DNA of 64,000 nucleotides. Origin: Phycisphaerales bacterium. Its GTDB lineage: Bacteria; Planctomycetota; Phycisphaerae; Phycisphaerales; UBA1924. The position numbers and the translations under genes are program-made. Below the pieces are notes generated by a model, which saw only the letters and a list, made by a program, of their open reading frames with translations, was not told the origin of the DNA and ran no database searches. Position 1 is the stretch's first letter. Each line of letters starts with the position of its first letter. Location: positions 1 to 64,000 of the forward strand of contig JANQQZ010000006.1 of NCBI GenBank assembly GCA_028284805.1, written 5' to 3'. Of this stretch, positions 1-7,798 are shown one piece after another.

Positions 1-2
1 GC

Positions 3-764
3 ACGCGTCAGGGGGTTGCGCTCCGGAAAATGGGCAACGCGATGCCCGTTGTCACGCTCGATTCGGACAGCGAGCTGTCCGGACGTCTGTGCTTCGTCGG
101 GCCCGACAACTACAGCGCCGGGCGTCGGTGCGGCGAGCTGCTCATGGAAGCCGCCCCCGAGGGCGCCAACATCGTCATCATCTCCGGGCCCATGGCGAAG
201 GAGAACGGTCGGCTGCGCCGTCAGGGGTTCATCGACGAGGTGGTCGGGCGTTCCTACGGGCCCGGGCGCCCGATGGACCCGCTCGAAGATCAGCTGACCA
301 ACGAGGGGTACACGGTGCTCGCGACGTATGTGGACCCCATCGACCCGGAGCAAGCGAGGGCCAACGTTGCTGCGGCATTGGAGAACCATCCCAACCTTGA
401 TGCGGTGGTCGGTCTGTACGCCTACCACGTGCCCGCGGCGGTCGCGGCGCTCGAAGAGGCCGGCAAGATGGGCTCCGTGCGCGTCGTCGGCTTCGACGAC
501 CGTCAAGAGACGCTCGAGGCGATCGCCGACGGGCGTGTGTTCGGCACGATCGCGCAGGACCAGTACAGCTACGGGCGTGCGAGCGTCCGCCTGCTCGCGG
601 ACGTAGCCCGAGCCGACGAGGCGGGGCGCGAGGTCGCCGTGCCCATGAAGGGGCACATCAACTTCCCCCCGATCATGGTCAAGCGCGACGGCCTGGAAGC
701 GTTCATGAACGTACGCGACGGCAGCCGGGCGCTGCTCGGGATCCGGAGTGCCCCGGGCGAGTAG
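3..764 (+). CDS. Sugar-type periplasmic binding protein, 3' part (partial)
   Basis: The reading frame is open from the window edge, so the 5' end lies outside; the visible part is about 253 codons. It matches the C-terminal two thirds of a LacI/RbsB-like periplasmic binding protein (Peripla_BP_4 type): GPDNYSAGRRCGELL opens a lobe, NIVIISGP a central strand, and a late DAVVGLYAYHVPAAVAAL segment and VVGFDD the second lobe. Such proteins deliver sugars or related ligands to an ABC importer or act as sensors. The ligand cannot be read from this fragment, and the ATPase and permease genes are not in the window. The stop lies 3 bp from the convergent queC stop, leaving no room for an ordinary terminator. 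The first internal ATG (position 30) sits inside the fold and is not a credible start. Confidence 0.8.
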   Translation, partial: TRQGVALRKMGNAMPVVTLDSDSELSGRLCFVGPDNYSAGRRCGELLMEAAPEGANIVIISGPMAKENGRLRRQGFIDEVVGRSYGPGRPMDPLEDQLTNEGYTVLATYVDPIDPEQARANVAAALENHPNLDAVVGLYAYHVPAAVAALEEAGKMGSVRVVGFDDRQETLEAIADGRVFGTIAQDQYSYGRASVRLLADVARADEAGREVAVPMKGHINFPPIMVKRDGLEAFMNVRDGSRALLGIRSAPGE

Positions 765-767
765 TTC

Positions 768-1451
768 TCAGCGGTAACGCGTCGGATCTGGCACGCCCGC
801 GGCCTCGAACCCCTGCCGGCGGAGCACGCAGGAATCGCAAGCGCCGCACGCCCGTCCATCTTCGTCGGGGTCGTAGCAGGATGACGTCAGGGCGAAGTCC
901 ACACCGAGCCCGACGCCCTGTCTGATGATCTCGGCCTTGGTCAGATCCATCAGCGGCGCGATGATCGAAACACCGGCTCCCTCAACGCCCGCCTTGGTCG
1001 CGAGGTTGGCGGTCGCCTCGAACGACCGCACGAACTCGGGCCGGCAATCGGGGTAGCCCGAGTAGTCGATGGCGTTCACCCCGAGGTAGATCGATCGGGC
1101 CCCCACCACTTCGGCGTGCCCCACGGCGAGCGAGAGGAAAACGAGGTTGCGCGCCGGCACATAGGTAACCGGGATGCCATCCGCGATCTCGTCCCCGCTT
1201 CGGTGCTTGGGCACGTCGATGTCGTCGGTCAGTGCGCTGCCTCCAAACATGCGGAGGTCCAGCGGCACCAGGGTGTGGCTCGCCGCCCCGAGCGCGGCCG
1301 CGACACGCCTCGCAGCCGCGAGTTCCGTGCGGTGACGCTGCCCGTAGTCGAGGCTGAGGGCGTGGCACTCCAGACCACGGTCTCGTGCGATGGCGAGCGC
1401 CGCGGCGCTGTCCAGCCCACCCGAGAGCAGCACGACGGCACGCTCAGGCAT
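768..1451 (-). CDS. queC: 7-cyano-7-deazaguanine synthase QueC
   Basis: The protein has 227 residues, the usual QueC length. It converts 7-carboxy-7-deazaguanine to preQ0 with ATP and ammonia in the queuosine pathway, in the cytoplasm. The N-terminus carries the PP-loop SGGLDS (residues 10-15) for ATP binding. The C-terminal region has four clustered cysteines in [19 protein letters not shown], the zinc site of the family. The start ATG overlaps the end of queD by 8 bp, so the two genes are translated from one message with queD first. queE and the later tga/queF steps are not in the window. The assignment is firm from motifs, length and partner gene. Confidence 0.95.
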   Translation of the reverse strand: MPERAVVLLSGGLDSAAALAIARDRGLECHALSLDYGQRHRTELAAARRVAAALGAASHTLVPLDLRMFGGSALTDDIDVPKHRSGDEIADGIPVTYVPARNLVFLSLAVGHAEVVGARSIYLGVNAIDYSGYPDCRPEFVRSFEATANLATKAGVEGAGVSIIAPLMDLTKAEIIRQGVGLGVDFALTSSCYDPDEDGRACGACDSCVLRRQGFEAAGVPDPTRYR

Positions 1452-1812
1452 CCGACGGTTCGCCCGAGTAGACGCACCCGCTCGTGGCGTTCTCCCAGAG
1501 CTCGACGCGGCAGAGCCCAGACAACTCGGGTGCGAGCCGGTCCCAGATCCAGACCGCGATACGCTCGACCGTCGGCTGCCCGAGCCCGGGCACGTCGTTC
1601 AGCATGTGGTGATCAAGGGGCTCAAGCACGACCTGGACGAGCCGCTTGATCTCGGCGAAATCGACAACCCAGCCCAAGACGGGATCCGGCTCGCCCGCGA
1701 TGTGCACCCGGAGCCGGTAGGTGTGCCCGTGGACCCGGGCGCACTTGTGCCCGTCGGGCAGGTGGTTCAGCCTGTGGGCGGCGTCGAAGGTGAACTCGCG
1801 AAAGATTTCCAT
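1444..1812 (-). CDS. queD: 6-carboxytetrahydropterin synthase QueD
   Basis: The protein has 122 residues when started at [13 protein letters not shown]. The frame is open 25 codons further upstream, but that part is Arg-rich and unlike the family. QueD makes 6-carboxy-5,6,7,8-tetrahydropterin from dihydroneopterin triphosphate, an early queuosine step. The zinc ligands fit H13 and the pair H28/H30 (VHGHTY), with C24 as the catalytic cysteine. VDFAEIK and LDHHMLN are further family motifs, and an ELWEN-type glutamate lies near the C-terminus. It overlaps queC by 8 bp in the same operon. I see no preQ1 riboswitch in the upstream region. Confidence 0.93.
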   Translation of the reverse strand: MEIFREFTFDAAHRLNHLPDGHKCARVHGHTYRLRVHIAGEPDPVLGWVVDFAEIKRLVQVVLEPLDHHMLNDVPGLGQPTVERIAVWIWDRLAPELSGLCRVELWENATSGCVYSGEPSDA

Positions 1813-2174
1813 GGGTGTGCTGGTCCGAAGCTCACGCGGCCGACGACGCCTGGGAAAGTGGGAGGTAAAGAGCCGAACCCTCGACATCGGGCGTGAGACT
1901 CAGCCGCCTCTGCCACTTCGAAAGCCCAGAGATCCTGTGTTCTCAGCAGGTTAGCCGCCGGTTCGATGTCGGTCATGCAGCCCATCGAGAGGGTGCGGAC
2001 CAGAGTCTCAACCCGTGAGGCTCGCGATCGATCCCGGCCCGACATCTGGGATGAGCAGGAACAACTGAGCCCCCGCGCGCCGGGATTGCGCAGCGGCACA
2101 GATTCTGCAAAGTGTTTCTCTACAGCAGGTTGTGCGGTTTTTGAGTGCGAACCATGTTTCCCTTGGCCAGAATC
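1813..2174. other. Gene-free stretch between queD and the TetR promoter
   Basis: About 360 bases between the divergent queD and tetR genes. ORFs on both strands run through it, but their predicted proteins are Arg/Ser-rich without recognisable motifs. A short repeated word, CAGCAGGTT, occurs near 1946 and 2134. The queD promoter should lie here but no convincing -35/-10 pair is visible for it. No tRNA or riboswitch is recognised. Confidence 0.5.
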
Positions 2175-2217
2175 TTGATACGATGACGAATAAAAGTAAA
2201 CTGAACGGTGTAGTTTA
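2175..2217 (+). promoter_or_regulatory. tetR promoter with palindromic operator
   Basis: A -35 TTGATA (2175-2180) and a -10-like TAAACT (2197-2202) are separated by 16 bp. The -10 is the left arm of a perfect inverted repeat, TAAACT-N9-AGTTTA (2197-2217), 24 bp before the TetR start codon. This is the size and spacing of a TetR-family operator. Binding would cover the -10, so autorepression is the natural reading. The promoter and palindrome are visible directly; the identity of the binder is inferred. Confidence 0.65.
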
Positions 2218-2241
2218 TTTACCTGCCCTGGCGGAGACCCG

Positions 2242-2886
2242 ATGACCAGCACCCTGACCAAGCGAAGCCAGCGGAAGCGTGACGCGATCCTCATGGCCGC
2301 GGCGGACGAGTTCCTCGCAGCCGGGTTCTCTGGGACGAGCATGGACCGCATCGCCGAGGTCGCGGACGTCTCGAAGAAGACCGTCTACAGCCACTTCGAG
2401 AGCAAGGAAGCGCTGTTCGAGGCCATCGTCGCTCAGCTCGTGGATCGCATCAACACCATGCCTCATCAGCAGTACGACTCACAGATCGATCTCGCTACGC
2501 AGCTCGGCACGATCGGTCAGGCGTTCGCCGACACGGTCACGAGCGCCGAGTTCCTCAAGCTCGCTCGGATCGTGCTCTCACGATACATGCAGGCCCAGCA
2601 TCTCTCACAGGCGACGCTCAGTGAACAGGCCAAGCTGCGAGCCAACTGCATCGACTGGCTCAATGCGGGCACTGCCGATGGTCGTCTTTGCGTGGAAGAC
2701 GCTGCTCGGGCGACCGCGCAGTTCTACGGGCTCATCAAGGAGCTCGTCTTCTGGCCGCAGTTGGTCAACGGCGATCCGGTCGCCAGCGCTCGAGAACGGG
2801 CCGACGTCGTGCAGTCGGCCGTGCAGATCTTCCTCGCGCACTACGCGACTGGGAAACCGATGCAGGAACCGCGAAAGGGTGCGTGA
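2242..2886 (+). CDS. TetR/AcrR-family transcriptional regulator
   Basis: The protein has 214 residues. The N-terminal helix-turn-helix (about residues 10-58) has the TetR signature: ILMAAADEFLAAGFSGTSM, then IAEVADVSKKTVYSHFESKEALF. The C-terminal part is an all-helical ligand-binding/dimer domain resembling the AefR-like C-terminal type. It opens a cluster with a small membrane protein (3 bp after its stop) and an iron-type alcohol dehydrogenase, suggesting it represses this set in response to an alcohol, aldehyde or other small hydrophobic ligand; the ligand is unknown. A palindrome overlaps its own -10. The ATG was chosen because it follows that promoter directly; the upstream GGAGA is a usable ribosome site. 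Confidence 0.88.
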   Translation: MTSTLTKRSQRKRDAILMAAADEFLAAGFSGTSMDRIAEVADVSKKTVYSHFESKEALFEAIVAQLVDRINTMPHQQYDSQIDLATQLGTIGQAFADTVTSAEFLKLARIVLSRYMQAQHLSQATLSEQAKLRANCIDWLNAGTADGRLCVEDAARATAQFYGLIKELVFWPQLVNGDPVASARERADVVQSAVQIFLAHYATGKPMQEPRKGA

Positions 2887-2889
2887 GAC

Positions 2890-3231
2890 ATGAACACGAT
2901 CGCGACGACAACCCGGGGGGCGTCTCGCATCATCAAGGGGCGACAGTATCTCTGGTGGCACCGCCTCCGCAAGCTTGGTCGAGCGAAGTTCGTGCTCATC
3001 GGCGGAGGTTTCCTGTCACCTCTGGTCACCTGCGCACTCGTCGTTGCGACCAACGTTTGGCTGGGCGTACCCCTCGCTCCGGCGGACCTCGCGATCATCT
3101 GGATCTGCTCGCTCCCCGTCTTCGTCGGATCCTGGCTGTGGACATGGTCTCACATGGAAGGTCGATACGGCGTCACGCTTGGAACCAGCTGCCCCGGTTG
3201 CGGCTACTCGCGCGAGGGGGTCGGCACGTGA
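2890..3231 (+). CDS. Small membrane protein with zinc ribbon cut by in-frame TGA
   Basis: The protein has 113 residues with two probable membrane spans (about 34-57 and 65-86) and a cytosolic tail containing CPGCGYSREGVGT, then a TGA stop. The frame stays open after this TGA and reads APCPECGRIEP to a second TGA at 3283-3285. Planctomycete proteins commonly carry a ribbon of the form CPxCGY...CPECG, so the stop falls exactly between the two cysteine pairs. Either the gene has acquired a nonsense mutation, the short form is functional, or the TGA is recoded. The second stop lies 8 bp before the dehydrogenase ATG, normal operon spacing. It sits 3 bp after tetR. Function unknown. Confidence 0.7.
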   Translation: MNTIATTTRGASRIIKGRQYLWWHRLRKLGRAKFVLIGGGFLSPLVTCALVVATNVWLGVPLAPADLAIIWICSLPVFVGSWLWTWSHMEGRYGVTLGTSCPGCGYSREGVGT

Positions 3232-3292
3232 GCGCCTTGCCCGGAGTGCGGGCGCATCGAACCCCGCGCTCATTCGGAGGGATGAAGGCGAC

Positions 3293-4504
3293 ATGTTGAA
3301 GACACCTATTCACTACGCCCTGCGCACATTGTCGACGCTCTTCCCGCCCCAGAAGCCGCTCGTGTTCTCGGGGACCGGATCGACGCTCAAGCTCGCGGAT
3401 CTCATGGTCGCCAGCGGGCACCGGCGCCCGCTCCTAGTTACGGGCGGCTTCTTGCTCGAGAACGGAACGCTCGATCCTTTGTTCGGGCGACTGAAGGACG
3501 CGGGGTGCGAGCCCACCGTCTTCGACGGGATCGTCCCGAACCCGACGTTCGACGTCGTCGAGGCCGGTCTCGAGGCGTGCTCGAAGGGGCATTGCGACAG
3601 CGTTTTCGTGGTCGGGGGAGGATCGGCCATCGACGCTGCGAAAGTGATCGCTGCGAGCGCTGCAACTTCCAAGCCTGGCGGCCCACAGAAGCTCGTCGGC
3701 ATCCTGAAGGTCAAGTCAATCTTGCCGTTCTATGTCGTGCCCACAACGTCCGGAACGGGGTCCGAGGTGACGACCGCTGCGGTCATCTCCGACAGTACGA
3801 CTCACAAGAAGCAGTTCGTGGTCGATCCGAAGCTGATCCCGATCGGCGCCGCGCTCGATCCGGGCCTGTTGAAGTCTCTGCCACCGGGAATGACCTCGAC
3901 AACCGGGATGGATGCGCTCACGCATGCCATCGAGGCGTACACGTCGACCAACGCGTTCAAGGACACCAGCCGTGATGCCGCTCTGGCGATCAGGCTCCTC
4001 GTCGAGCACCTGCCCGCCGCGTATCGCAACGGAACCGATGAGCGCGCCAGGGAGATGGTCGCGATCGCGTCGTTCCTCGCGGGGTTCGCGTTTACGAAAG
4101 CGAGCCTCGGGTACGTGCACGCGATCTCGCACCAGATCAGCGGGCACTACGACACCCCGCACGGGCTCGCCAATGCGGTGCTCCTCCCGCGGGTGCTCCG
4201 GTTCAACCGTCATGCGTGCGAGAGGCAGTTCGCCGAACTCGAAGCCATGCTGGCGGGAGAATCACAAGGGCGTGAGCCCGAGCGAGCGGAGCGTTTCATC
4301 GAACGCATCGATCGGCTCTCGGAAGAGCTCGAGATCCAGGCCTCGCTCCCTGAGTTGAAACAAGAGCACTTCCGTGAAATCGCGAATCAGGCGAGAGCGG
4401 AGGCGAGACGTACGTACGGCGTGCCCAGGGTGATGTCTCGCGCTGACGCAATCACAATTCTCGAATCGGTTGCGAGCGGGTCTGCATCGCCCTCGTTCGG
4501 CTAG
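3293..4504 (+). CDS. Iron-containing (group III) alcohol dehydrogenase
   Basis: The protein has 403 residues when started at MLKTPIHYALRTL; the frame is open upstream but that part is a shadow of the preceding gene. It belongs to the Fe-ADH family, which interconverts alcohols and aldehydes/ketones with NAD(P). The nucleotide site is VVGGGSAIDAAK (GGGS at 108-111), followed by PTTSGTGSE. The metal ligands fit D207 and H211 (GMDALTH), H276 and H290 (TPHG); the 4- and 14-residue spacings match the family. It is the last gene of the TetR-led cluster and probably under that repressor. Substrate cannot be predicted. Confidence 0.92.
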   Translation: MLKTPIHYALRTLSTLFPPQKPLVFSGTGSTLKLADLMVASGHRRPLLVTGGFLLENGTLDPLFGRLKDAGCEPTVFDGIVPNPTFDVVEAGLEACSKGHCDSVFVVGGGSAIDAAKVIAASAATSKPGGPQKLVGILKVKSILPFYVVPTTSGTGSEVTTAAVISDSTTHKKQFVVDPKLIPIGAALDPGLLKSLPPGMTSTTGMDALTHAIEAYTSTNAFKDTSRDAALAIRLLVEHLPAAYRNGTDERAREMVAIASFLAGFAFTKASLGYVHAISHQISGHYDTPHGLANAVLLPRVLRFNRHACERQFAELEAMLAGESQGREPERAERFIERIDRLSEELEIQASLPELKQEHFREIANQARAEARRTYGVPRVMSRADAITILESVASGSASPSFG

Positions 4505-4564
4505 CAGATCTGGGCAACAGAAGCGAAGGAACTCCATCCGGCCATGAGCCTGGGCTTCGGCACG

Positions 4565-4595
4565 TCCGGGCGGAAGGATCGTCCCCCCGCCCGGA
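4565..4595. terminator. Hairpin between convergent genes
   Basis: A perfect 9-bp inverted repeat, TCCGGGCGG ... CCGCCCGGA, with a 13-nt loop lies between the converging dehydrogenase (stop 4504) and SPW-like gene (stop 4622). It can fold in both transcripts. There is no T-tract on either side, so it is a terminator candidate by position and strength only. Confidence 0.4.
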
Positions 4596-4621
4596 GCGGT
4601 GCCTGCACAGGGTGACGTTGT

Positions 4622-4999
4622 TCAGGCCAAGGCCGGGGTGGCACGAAGGGATTCCGGGTTGCTCAGGGACACGACGGCCAGGACGGTCGCGCCGTTTACA
4701 AGGTAGAACCAGGCATCGATCCCCGAAAGCCCGAGCGCGAAGGGTGCAGCGATGAAGACCAAGCCGACCAGCCCGTCGACTGCGACATGGATGCGGTACG
4801 GCAGCACCCGAATGAGCCCGAGCCGGTGGTTCGTCAACACAGTCAAGAGAAGTGCCGCGATCCCCGTGCCGACACCCAGCCAGAGCGCGGCAGGATTCTC
4901 GGTACCGAGCCCGAGCAGGAACGGAGCCCCGATCAAGAGCGCTGCGACGGGGTAGTCGAGGAACGCGTGGATGTCCTTGGTCACGAATCGAGTGGTCAT
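4622..4999 (-). CDS. SPW-repeat-like small membrane protein
   Basis: The protein has 125 residues with about four hydrophobic spans arranged as two similar halves: HAFLDYPVAALLIGAPFLLGL near the start and HVAVDGLVGLVFIAAPFALGL in the second half. A conserved His/Asp before a PF-x-LGL membrane segment in each half is the layout of SPW-type repeat membrane proteins of unknown function. It is transcribed alone; GGAAGACAGCA precedes the ATG as a ribosome site. No enzymatic residues are visible. It could be a stress-related integral membrane protein, but the sequence gives no direct evidence of function. Confidence 0.7.
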   Translation of the reverse strand: MTTRFVTKDIHAFLDYPVAALLIGAPFLLGLGTENPAALWLGVGTGIAALLLTVLTNHRLGLIRVLPYRIHVAVDGLVGLVFIAAPFALGLSGIDAWFYLVNGATVLAVVSLSNPESLRATPALA

Positions 5000-5119
5000 T
5001 GCTGTCTTCCTTTCTTTGCGGGTGTGAGGGCGGTTGTCACCCCGGCGTGCCCTGCTGGGTCGCGGGGTATCGGTTCCATGCGCGATCGTGCGCAGGAGGA
5101 ACGGGTCAGTTCGGTGGGG

Positions 5120-5722
5120 TCAGCGCAAGGGCACGTCTCGTTCCGCGGACCGAATGACGCGGCGCACGCGGCGCTGCACGGCCGGAAGCACCTGGGCCTC
5201 GAACCACGGGTTCCGCTTCAACCACAGGTTGTTTCTTGGGGACGGATGGGGGAGGGCCATCCGTTTTGGGAGCGTCTGGGCGTGGGCACGCACAGCGTCT
5301 GTCAGCGTGCTGTATCGGTCGCCTATGTATCGCTCGTACGCGTACCGCCCGGTGTAGAGCGTGAGCGCGAATGGCTCGTACGCGTCGAGGAGGCGTTGGT
5401 GCCATTCCGGCGCACACTCGGGTCTTGGTCGCAGGTCGCCGCTCGTGCCGGTCCCGGGGTAGCAGAATCCCATCGGCATGAGCGCGAAGAGGTTCGGGTC
5501 GTAGAACTCCTCGCGCGTAACGCCGAGCCAGTCGCGGAGACGGTCCCCGCTCTTGTCATCCCAAGGAACGCCGGACTCATGGGCCGCTGCGCCCGGTGCT
5601 TGGCCGATCACGAGGATGCGTGACGAGTCCGCTCCCTGCAGCAGTGGCTTGCAGCCGTGCGGAAGGTGCGGTTCGCAGATGCGGCACGCCCGTGCCTGTT
5701 TGAGCAGCAGACTGATTTTCAT
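5120..5722 (-). CDS. Uracil-DNA glycosylase-family protein
   Basis: The protein has 200 residues when started at MKISLLLKQARAC; an AGGGTAGAG ribosome site precedes this ATG, and the longer open frame adds 30 unlike residues. The UDG fold is shown by the GQAPG motif (about 40-44), which holds the catalytic water-activating region, and a C-terminal HPSPRN motif that resembles the minor-groove intercalation loop. These enzymes remove uracil from DNA. Three cysteines (13, 16, 24) near the N-terminus recall the iron-sulfur UDG families, but the full four-Cys set is not evident. LMPMGFCYPG and RPECAPEWHQ are also typical of this subfamily. It stands alone with no visible operon partner. Confidence 0.85.
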   Translation of the reverse strand: MKISLLLKQARACRICEPHLPHGCKPLLQGADSSRILVIGQAPGAAAHESGVPWDDKSGDRLRDWLGVTREEFYDPNLFALMPMGFCYPGTGTSGDLRPRPECAPEWHQRLLDAYEPFALTLYTGRYAYERYIGDRYSTLTDAVRAHAQTLPKRMALPHPSPRNNLWLKRNPWFEAQVLPAVQRRVRRVIRSAERDVPLR

Positions 5723-6455
5723 GAGCTCTACCCTGAGCAGACCCCACTCGCGCAAACGCACGGGCGGGCTGGGATACTTGTTCGAAGTTCGTGTCGAAGA
5801 CGCCGCTGACAATGGCGGCCCCCGAACGCATCAGCATGTAAATCGCTGTCGTGAGACCGCACGATCACGCACTGTGCTGGGGACGGGTTCAGTTATGGGA
5901 TCAGGATGGCGAAGACGGTGCAGAGAGCGCACACCGTCCCTTACGCACGCTTGATGCCACCTAAAAGAGCATCAAACCCATTCCGCTGAGGCACGCCTGG
6001 GAGGCGTCTCGGCGGTCGCACTTTGCAGGGCGGGTGATGGACTGCGAGGAACCCATACCAGGAGAAGTCAACGGGGCTCCCAAGTATTCCATCGTTTTGC
6101 GCATCCGCCGTAACCCCACGCGTTGACGAGGCAGCCCCTGAGTAGCGGGTGGCCTGTGGTGGAGACGTCGATGAGCGAAGCAGAACCAGCGGCACTCATC
6201 TTGAAACATGATGGGCCGGTCGGATCGAGTGCCTCGTCGATCAGCGGTTGAGATACTCGGCCCTCGTCTGCGGCCTGCTCGGGAAGCAGCACACGATGTG
6301 GGCGAACAAGACTGTTCGTGCGGTTGGCCGCGCTCCGCTGTAGTTCAACGGAGACGAGACAGCCGCGAACGACGCTCAGCCGACCGATGGCGGAGTGCTT
6401 CAATCCGTGGGGTTTCGCATCGCCTTGCACCCCCATGCACAGGCGAAGACGGGAA
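5723..6455. other. Gene-free stretch 3' of tRNA-Gly
   Basis: About 730 bases with no convincing gene. ORFs of 84-133 codons cross it on both strands, but none has a recognisable domain or good start context. The stretch lies on the 3' side of tRNA-Gly(CCC), which is on the minus strand. A 9-bp copy of the tRNA 3' end, GCGGGTGAT, recurs at 6030-6038 in the same orientation. It could be the scar of a lost integrated element or untranslated decay; neither is proven. Confidence 0.5.
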
Positions 6456-6527
6456 AGCGGGTGATCGGGATCGAACCGACGACATTCAGCTTGGGAAGCT
6501 GACGTTCTACCACTGAACTACACCCGC
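6456..6527 (-). tRNA. tRNA-Gly(CCC)
   Basis: The minus strand folds into a full cloverleaf. The 7-bp acceptor stem GCGGGTG/CACCCGC is perfect, the D-loop is AGTGGTA, the anticodon stem is TCAGC/GCTGA with loop TTCCCAA (anticodon CCC), and the T-loop is TTCGATC. The discriminator base is T, usual for glycine. CCA is not encoded; the next bases are TTCCC. It reads GGG codons. Confidence 0.95.
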
Positions 6528-6838
6528 GATGTCGCACAAGTCTCTGTCGACAAGATACTTGCCGACTTTAACTGGCGCTCAAACGACGTTGGTTACCGAT
6601 TAGGGCCCAACGTCTGCATCGAATTGTACGCGACCTCGGTGACCGAAGGCAGCGGGGATGTCTGTTTCCTCCGCTTCCGCTCTGCCAGCCATCGCACGGG
6701 CTACCTGCGGGCGAGGCGACGCCGGCACTATGCGCCCCGGTTTGCATGCTCACCAGTCGTGCGCAACCTGGAGGTAGCTTTACGCCTGGTGGAACGCCGT
6801 CCGCCGGTGCCTCACACGGGCACGCGGGACGGGCTGAG
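6528..6838. other. Gene-free stretch upstream of tRNA-Gly
   Basis: About 310 bases between tRNA-Gly and the end of the tyrosinase-like gene, both on the minus strand. It must contain the tRNA promoter and the 3' untranslated region of the copper-protein operon. The short ORFs here have no motifs. I see no strong hairpin with a T-tract. Confidence 0.45.
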
Positions 6839-7798
6839 TTACTTCCAGGGGCGCTCGATCAGCAGCCGCGAGATGTCCTCCGAGGACAGCTGCGACTTGT
6901 AGAGACCGCAGCCCCCGTAGAGAGGGAGTTCGTTAATGGCGTCCACGAGTTTCTCTGTGTCGTCCTCGCAGTTCAGGACATGCGCCTTGTGCCCTTGGCC
7001 ATGTTCGTGGTTGTGTTCGTGGTCATGGTCATGGTCATGGTCATGGTCATGGTCGTGATTGTGAGATGACCACCCCCCAAGCCAGGCACCGCCCCAGTCG
7101 ATCGTGCCGTTCTCGCGTTCCCAGACGTTGACCTGCTCGTCGATCCAGGTATGGATGCCCCAGAACCACGGGTGTACGTGCGCGGAATAGGCATCGAACA
7201 GCGTGTCGTAGCCAGGTTCGTCCCAGACATCGTTGGCTTCGGGTGCCTGGTTCTTCGGCTCCCTGGTCTTCCCGTTGGTCGCGACATCACCGTACCGGAG
7301 ATGGAGACGCGCGTGGATGCCGTACTCGATGAGCGTGCCCAGCACACCAAGCGGCATGCCACGGATCGACTCGGGGCTGGTGAGCTCCGCCGCCTGCTCG
7401 AGTTCTTTCTCCCAGACGTCCGCGCGCTTCTCAGGGTACGTGGCAGCCGTGACGCTCCACGGGGTGATCGGGGGCGGGAAGTTCGGATCGTCGGGCCCGG
7501 GGAGCCCGGATCCCCACTCGAGGATCGGGGGGTCGGTGCTGCGCGACACGACCATCCTGGCATGCTCCACCATCACGCGGTGCATGAACAAGAAATCGCG
7601 CCCCGCGTCGTTGTCGAGCAGAGGCGTGCCGTCCCTGCTGAGCGACGGCCTGGGCGGGGCCCAGTCGTCTCCGAATCGCTGCCTGAAGGACTGCTGCTCG
7701 TCGTGAGACATCACGTTCCATCGCTCGCGTGACACATGCCACATGAGATGCGACAGGCGCATGTGCCGCTGAGACATCTCTTGTATCAGCTCGCTCAC
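6839..7798 (-). CDS. Tyrosinase-like copper protein with Asp-His repeat
   Basis: The protein has 319 residues. Several segments resemble type-3 copper proteins of the tyrosinase group: DFLFMHRVMVEH (H73) looks like the CuA motif FLPWHR, GIHARLHLRYG (H162, H166) like CuB HxxxH, and HPWFWGIHTWIDEQVNVWE (H216) like the CuB DPxFWxxHxxxDxxW motif. The second CuA histidine is not where bacterial tyrosinases have it; H17 or H21 may serve. Residues 246-270 form a His/Asp/Glu/Asn run able to bind metal. There is no signal peptide. The GTG start overlaps the preceding gene by GTGA, so it is the last gene of the sigma-kinase operon. The family call is tentative; catalysis is unproven. Confidence 0.5.
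   Translation of the reverse strand: MSELIQEMSQRHMRLSHLMWHVSRERWNVMSHDEQQSFRQRFGDDWAPPRPSLSRDGTPLLDNDAGRDFLFMHRVMVEHARMVVSRSTDPPILEWGSGLPGPDDPNFPPPITPWSVTAATYPEKRADVWEKELEQAAELTSPESIRGMPLGVLGTLIEYGIHARLHLRYGDVATNGKTREPKNQAPEANDVWDEPGYDTLFDAYSAHVHPWFWGIHTWIDEQVNVWERENGTIDWGGAWLGGWSSHNHDHDHDHDHDHDHEHNHEHGQGHKAHVLNCEDDTEKLVDAINELPLYGGCGLYKSQLSSEDISRLLIERPWK
7021..7056 (-). repeat. Hexanucleotide tandem repeat coding Asp-His
   Basis: On the plus strand GGTCAT is repeated five times exactly (7021-7050) followed by one imperfect copy GGTCGT. Read on the minus strand it encodes alternating His and Asp inside the tyrosinase-like protein. The 6-bp unit keeps frame, so copy-number change would alter the length of the metal-binding run without disrupting the protein. 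Confidence 0.9.

Noticed and set aside
1813-2174. preQ1 riboswitch before queD
   Set aside because: No preQ1-I pseudoknot pattern (A-rich tail pairing with loop) is visible.
3229-3255. Selenocysteine insertion at the TGA in the small membrane protein
   Set aside because: Only a weak GCGCC/GGCGC stem follows the TGA, the residue would not sit in a redox motif, and the family is not known for selenium. Mutation or truncation is simpler.
6068-6436. 122-codon minus-strand frame next to tRNA-Gly
   Set aside because: No recognisable domain or good ribosome site; kept only as part of the gene-free stretch.
7015-7060. CRISPR-like or non-coding tandem array
   Set aside because: The repeat unit is 6 bp, in frame, and inside a coding region, encoding His-Asp.
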